Origin: Burkholderiales bacterium
Lineage (GTDB): Bacteria > Actinomycetota > Thermoleophilia > Gaiellales > Gaiellaceae
Direction of reading: 5' to 3'
Length of the DNA stretch: 15,133 nt
Assembly (NCBI GenBank): GCA_025935595.1
Contig: JAICUZ010000027.1
Location: forward strand, 1-15,133
This document shows positions 12,717 through 15,133 of this stretch, piece by piece. Every line of letters starts with the position of its first letter. The first letter of the stretch is position 1. A program made the translations under genes and the position numbers. The notes below the pieces were generated by a model. The model had not been told where the DNA came from. It searched no databases and worked only from the letters and a program-made list of their open reading frames with translations.

Positions 12717-13127
12717 GTGCGCCGCCTCCTCCCGCTCGTGTTCGTGCTGGTCCTCGCCGTCGGCTGCTCGACCTCGAAACCGGGCGAGAAGACCGCCGCG
12801 CCGCTGCCTTCGACCGTGCAGGGAACGGTTCCCAAGGAGCAGACGGCGACGGTTCCCTCCCAGTACAAGGGTGGCGACCCGGTGGCAGGGAAGAAGGTCT
12901 TCCAGTCGGCCGGTTGTGCGGGTTGCCACACGCTGAAGGACGCAGGGGCGACCGGCAACGTCGGTCCGAACCTCGACCAGGTGAAGCCGCCGCTCTCGCT
13001 CGCTGTCACGCGCGTCACGAAGGGCGCCGGTGCGATGCCCTCGTTCAAGGGCCAGCTCTCCGACAAGCAGATCGCGGACGTGACCGCGTACGTCGTGTCG
13101 AAGACCGGCGGCAACCTGAACGGCTGA
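12717..13127 (+). CDS. Membrane-anchored c-type cytochrome lipoprotein
   Basis: The GTG at 12717 gives a 136-residue lipoprotein; a GTG at 12699 is possible but would start upstream of the -10 box. The signal peptide VRRLLPLVFVLVLAVGC has its lipobox Cys at 17. A Thr/Pro/Lys-rich linker (18-50) leads to one class I cytochrome c domain: GDPVAGKKVFQSAGCAGCH, with the haem-binding CxxCH at 67-71, then GPNLDQV, and a likely axial Met107 in GAMPSF. The closing helix is SDKQIADVTAYVVSK. It should act as a one-electron carrier on the outer face of the membrane, but no oxidase or dehydrogenase partner is nearby. The next gene starts at its stop codon (CTGA overlap). Confidence 0.92.
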   Translation: MRRLLPLVFVLVLAVGCSTSKPGEKTAAPLPSTVQGTVPKEQTATVPSQYKGGDPVAGKKVFQSAGCAGCHTLKDAGATGNVGPNLDQVKPPLSLAVTRVTKGAGAMPSFKGQLSDKQIADVTAYVVSKTGGNLNG

Positions 13128-13960
13128 GCTCCGCGCTCGAGCTCCCCGACGATTTCCCACGCGACGTTCGCGTCGTCGCGTCCGACTTCGACCGCACGCT
13201 CGTGTGGACCGATGTGACGCTCCGGCCGCGGACGATTGCGGCGATGCAGCGTGCGCACGCGGCCGGTGTGCCCGTGATCGTCGTGACGGGGCGGATGGTC
13301 AAGTCGGTGCGGCAGGCGCTCGAGCCGGCGGGCCTCGCGGCGCCGGTGATCGCCTACCAGGGTGCGGTCGTGGCCGACGAGGACGGGCGCTGGTTGCGGC
13401 ACGAGCCGATCCCGGTCGCGCTCGCCCGCGAGATCGTCGCCGCGCTCGCGGAGGAGGGGCATTCGCCCAACGTGTACGTCGACGACGAGCTGTACGTCGC
13501 GACCGACACGCCCGAGGCGCGCGCCTACGCGGACCTGAACCGGATCGACTTCCACGTCGTCGGGCCCCTGCTCGACTGGCTCGACGAGCCGCCGACCAAG
13601 CTCGTGTGCGTCGGTGACCCCGGGATGCTCGATGCGCTCGAACCGCGCATGAAAGCTCGGTTCGGCGACCGCGCGCACATCGCGAAGTCGCTGCCGCATT
13701 TCCTCGAGTTCGCGAAGGCCGGGGTGACGAAAGGCGCCGGGATGGACTTCCTCGCCCGCCACCTCGGCTTCACGAAGGCGGAGACGATCGCGTTCGGCGA
13801 CGGTGAGAACGATCTCGAGCTCGTCGAGTGGCCCGACTACGGGATCGCGGTCGCGAACGCGCAGGCGCGCGTCAAGGCGCTCGCGCGCTGGGTGTGCCCG
13901 TCGGCGGAGGACGAAGGCGTGGCGCAGGTCTTGGAAGCGCTTCTAGACTCAAAAACGTGA
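13124..13960 (+). CDS. HAD-superfamily phosphatase, Cof type
   Basis: The frame from 13124 encodes 278 residues with the HAD catalytic motif ASDFDRTLV (Asp21 nucleophile, Asp23 acid/base), VIVVTGRM for motif II and the C-terminal GDGENDLEL (225-233) followed by DYGIAVANA. That ending identifies the Cof/IIB group, which dephosphorylates sugar phosphates and other small metabolites. The start is uncertain: no ATG, GTG or TTG lies in frame between 12923 and the catalytic motif, and the GTG at 13202 is too late. The CTG at 13124 overlaps the cytochrome stop as CTGA and gives a normal N-terminus, so it is chosen here. The 3' end contains the serS -10 box, and the stop overlaps the serS start (GTGA). 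Confidence 0.85.
   Translation: MSSALELPDDFPRDVRVVASDFDRTLVWTDVTLRPRTIAAMQRAHAAGVPVIVVTGRMVKSVRQALEPAGLAAPVIAYQGAVVADEDGRWLRHEPIPVALAREIVAALAEEGHSPNVYVDDELYVATDTPEARAYADLNRIDFHVVGPLLDWLDEPPTKLVCVGDPGMLDALEPRMKARFGDRAHIAKSLPHFLEFAKAGVTKGAGMDFLARHLGFTKAETIAFGDGENDLELVEWPDYGIAVANAQARVKALARWVCPSAEDEGVAQVLEALLDSKT
13944..13949 (+). promoter_or_regulatory. -10 box of serS inside the HAD gene (leaderless)
   Basis: TAGACT lies 7 bases before the serS GTG at 13957. Hexamer and spacing are identical to those before the cytochrome gene (TAGACTC-N4-AC-GTG in both). It would allow serS to be transcribed independently of the phosphatase gene. Confidence 0.55.
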
Positions 13961-15133
13961 TCGACCTCCGAGCAGCCCGCCACGACCCGGACGGCTACCG
14001 CGCCGCGCTCGCGCGCAAGGGAGCCGCCGACGTGCTCGACGAGCTCCTCGCCGTCGACGTGCGCAAGCGTGAGTTGCAGACGCAGGTGGAGGAGCTGCGC
14101 GCGACGACGAAGCCCAAAGGGAAGCCGACGCCCGAGCAGCTCGAGGAGCTCCGGGCCGTGAAGGATCGGTTGCAGCCGCTCGAGTCGGAGCTCGCCGCGG
14201 CAGAGGAGGCGCTGCAGGCGCTGCTCGACCGCGTGCCGAACCCTCCGGCCGAGGACACGCCGGACGGCGACACGGAGGAAGACGCGGTCGCGGTCAAGCT
14301 CGTCGGCGATCCGCCGTCGTTCGCCTTCGAGCCGCGAGACCACCTCGAGCTCGCTGAGACGCACGGGTGGATCGACGTCGAGCGAGGGGGAAAGGTGTCG
14401 GGGTCGCGCTTCGTCTATCGCGTCGGCGACATCGCGCTGCTCGAGCTCGCGCTGTATCGCTGGGCGCTCGACCGGATCGCTGCGAAAGGGCACATACCTG
14501 TGCTGCCTCCGGTGCTCGTGCGGGAGGACGCCATGTACGGCACCGGGTTCTTCCCGTCCGACAAGGGCGACTTCTACTCGGTCCCGGAGGACGGGCTTTA
14601 CCTCGTCGGCACGTCGGAGGTGCCGATGGCAGCGTTCCATGCGAAGGAAGAGCTCGACGACCTGCCGCGCCGCTACGTCGCGTTCTCGACGTGCTTCCGT
14701 CGGGAGGCAGGTGCAGCAGGCAAGGACACGCGCGGCATGTTCCGCGTGCACCAGTTCGACAAGGTCGAGATGTTCGTGTTCTGCGAGCCGGACACCTCGC
14801 GCGACGAGCACGAACGGCTGCTCGCGATCGAAGAGGAGCTCGTCCAGGAGCTCGAGCTTCCCTATCGCGTGCTCAATATCGCCGCAGGCGACCTCGGTGC
14901 ATCGGCCGCGAAGAAGTACGACATCGAGGCCTGGTTCCCGGGGCAGTCGCGCTACCGCGAGATCACCTCGACGTCGAACACGACCGCCTACCAGGCACGG
15001 CGACTCGACATCCGCTACCGGCGGGAGGGAAAGCTCGAGCACGTCCACACGCTGAACGGCACGGCCGTGACCGCACGGGCGATGATCGCCATCCTCGAGA
15101 ACTTCCAGGACGAGGGCGGCTCGGTCGCGGTCC
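13957..15133 (+). CDS. serS: Seryl-tRNA synthetase (3' end beyond the window)
   Basis: SerS charges tRNA-Ser with serine using ATP in the cytosol. About 392 codons are visible, starting at GTG 13957 (MIDLRAARHDPDGYRAALARKG), which overlaps the HAD stop by 4 bases. Residues 1-110 form the long antiparallel coiled coil that grips the tRNA-Ser long arm. The class II catalytic core follows, with GTSEVP, the motif 2 region CFRREAGAAGKDTRGMFRVHQF (first Arg of RRE at 248) and ITSTSNTTAYQARR. The motif 3 area begins with LNGTAVTARAMIAILENFQ. The window ends inside motif 3, so only about 25 residues are missing. All visible key residues are intact. No T-box leader is present, consistent with a leaderless mRNA. 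Confidence 0.95.
   Translation, partial: MIDLRAARHDPDGYRAALARKGAADVLDELLAVDVRKRELQTQVEELRATTKPKGKPTPEQLEELRAVKDRLQPLESELAAAEEALQALLDRVPNPPAEDTPDGDTEEDAVAVKLVGDPPSFAFEPRDHLELAETHGWIDVERGGKVSGSRFVYRVGDIALLELALYRWALDRIAAKGHIPVLPPVLVREDAMYGTGFFPSDKGDFYSVPEDGLYLVGTSEVPMAAFHAKEELDDLPRRYVAFSTCFRREAGAAGKDTRGMFRVHQFDKVEMFVFCEPDTSRDEHERLLAIEEELVQELELPYRVLNIAAGDLGASAAKKYDIEAWFPGQSRYREITSTSNTTAYQARRLDIRYRREGKLEHVHTLNGTAVTARAMIAILENFQDEGGSVAV

Noticed and set aside
1464..13127. Identical 16-base string CAACCTGAACGGCTGA at the 3' ends of the Ig-like gene (1464-1479) and the cytochrome gene (13112-13127)
   Set aside because: Both proteins end in NLNG, and the flanking sequence is unrelated; probably chance in GC-rich coding DNA.
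11252..13762. Long minus-strand open frame across htpX, the cytochrome and the HAD gene
   Set aside because: It is out of frame with HtpX and antisense to the cytochrome and HAD genes, whose motifs are intact; composition is that of a shadow frame.
13850..13957. T-box or other riboswitch upstream of serS
   Set aside because: The upstream sequence is the coding end of the HAD gene and the start codon immediately follows a -10 box, leaving no leader.

Overview
The window is GC-rich DNA from an actinobacterium, most likely an uncultured Thermoleophilia/Gaiellales-type soil lineage. The pointers are NucS mismatch endonuclease, an actinobacterial-style HtpX/PspAB pair, many GTG starts, GTGA/ATGA/CTGA gene overlaps and leaderless genes preceded by TANNNT at 6-8 nt. 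The lineage is inferred from these traits, not from a marker-gene comparison.

Layout. 1-452: end of an antitoxin gene overlapping a MazF-family toxin. 485-557: tRNA-Ala(CGC), minus strand. 670-1479: secreted Ig-like protein. 1523-3321: two translationally coupled zinc-type medium-chain dehydrogenases; the second carries Asp where the catalytic zinc Cys is expected. 3318-4379: luciferase-like flavin oxidoreductase, minus strand. 4402-5076: nucS, minus strand. 5077-6186: a low-density, decaying stretch with a truncated Nudix gene, a small unknown gene, several perfect palindromes and the stop-interrupted 5' end of a second nucS. 6187-6741: Gly-Ser-rich lipoprotein. 6814-7440: O-methyltransferase, divergent from pspA (7480-8229), which overlaps a CurA-like NADP oxidoreductase (8226-9209). 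On the opposite strand runs htpX, pspAB and a GT-C type membrane glycosyltransferase (12630 down to 9206). 12717 to the end: cytochrome c lipoprotein, Cof-type HAD phosphatase and serS, which is cut by the window edge.

How it fits together. The clearest functional theme is envelope stress: pspA on one strand faces htpX-pspAB-glycosyltransferase on the other, the two groups meeting tail to tail. This looks like a PSP-type membrane maintenance module with two attached enzymes. The second theme is expression style. Seven genes have a TANNNT hexamer 6-8 nt before the start codon and no Shine-Dalgarno sequence, which indicates leaderless mRNAs. Four genes, all secreted, lipoprotein, stress or unknown, have strong Shine-Dalgarno sequences instead. 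The OMT/pspA junction has a single symmetric TAACCTA that can serve as the -10 box in both directions.

I see no CRISPR array, insertion sequence, phage gene or rRNA. No wholly unknown multi-gene system is evident. The best leads are the PSP/glycosyltransferase arrangement, the nucS relic with its palindromes, the shared bidirectional -10 box and the Cys-to-Asp dehydrogenase.
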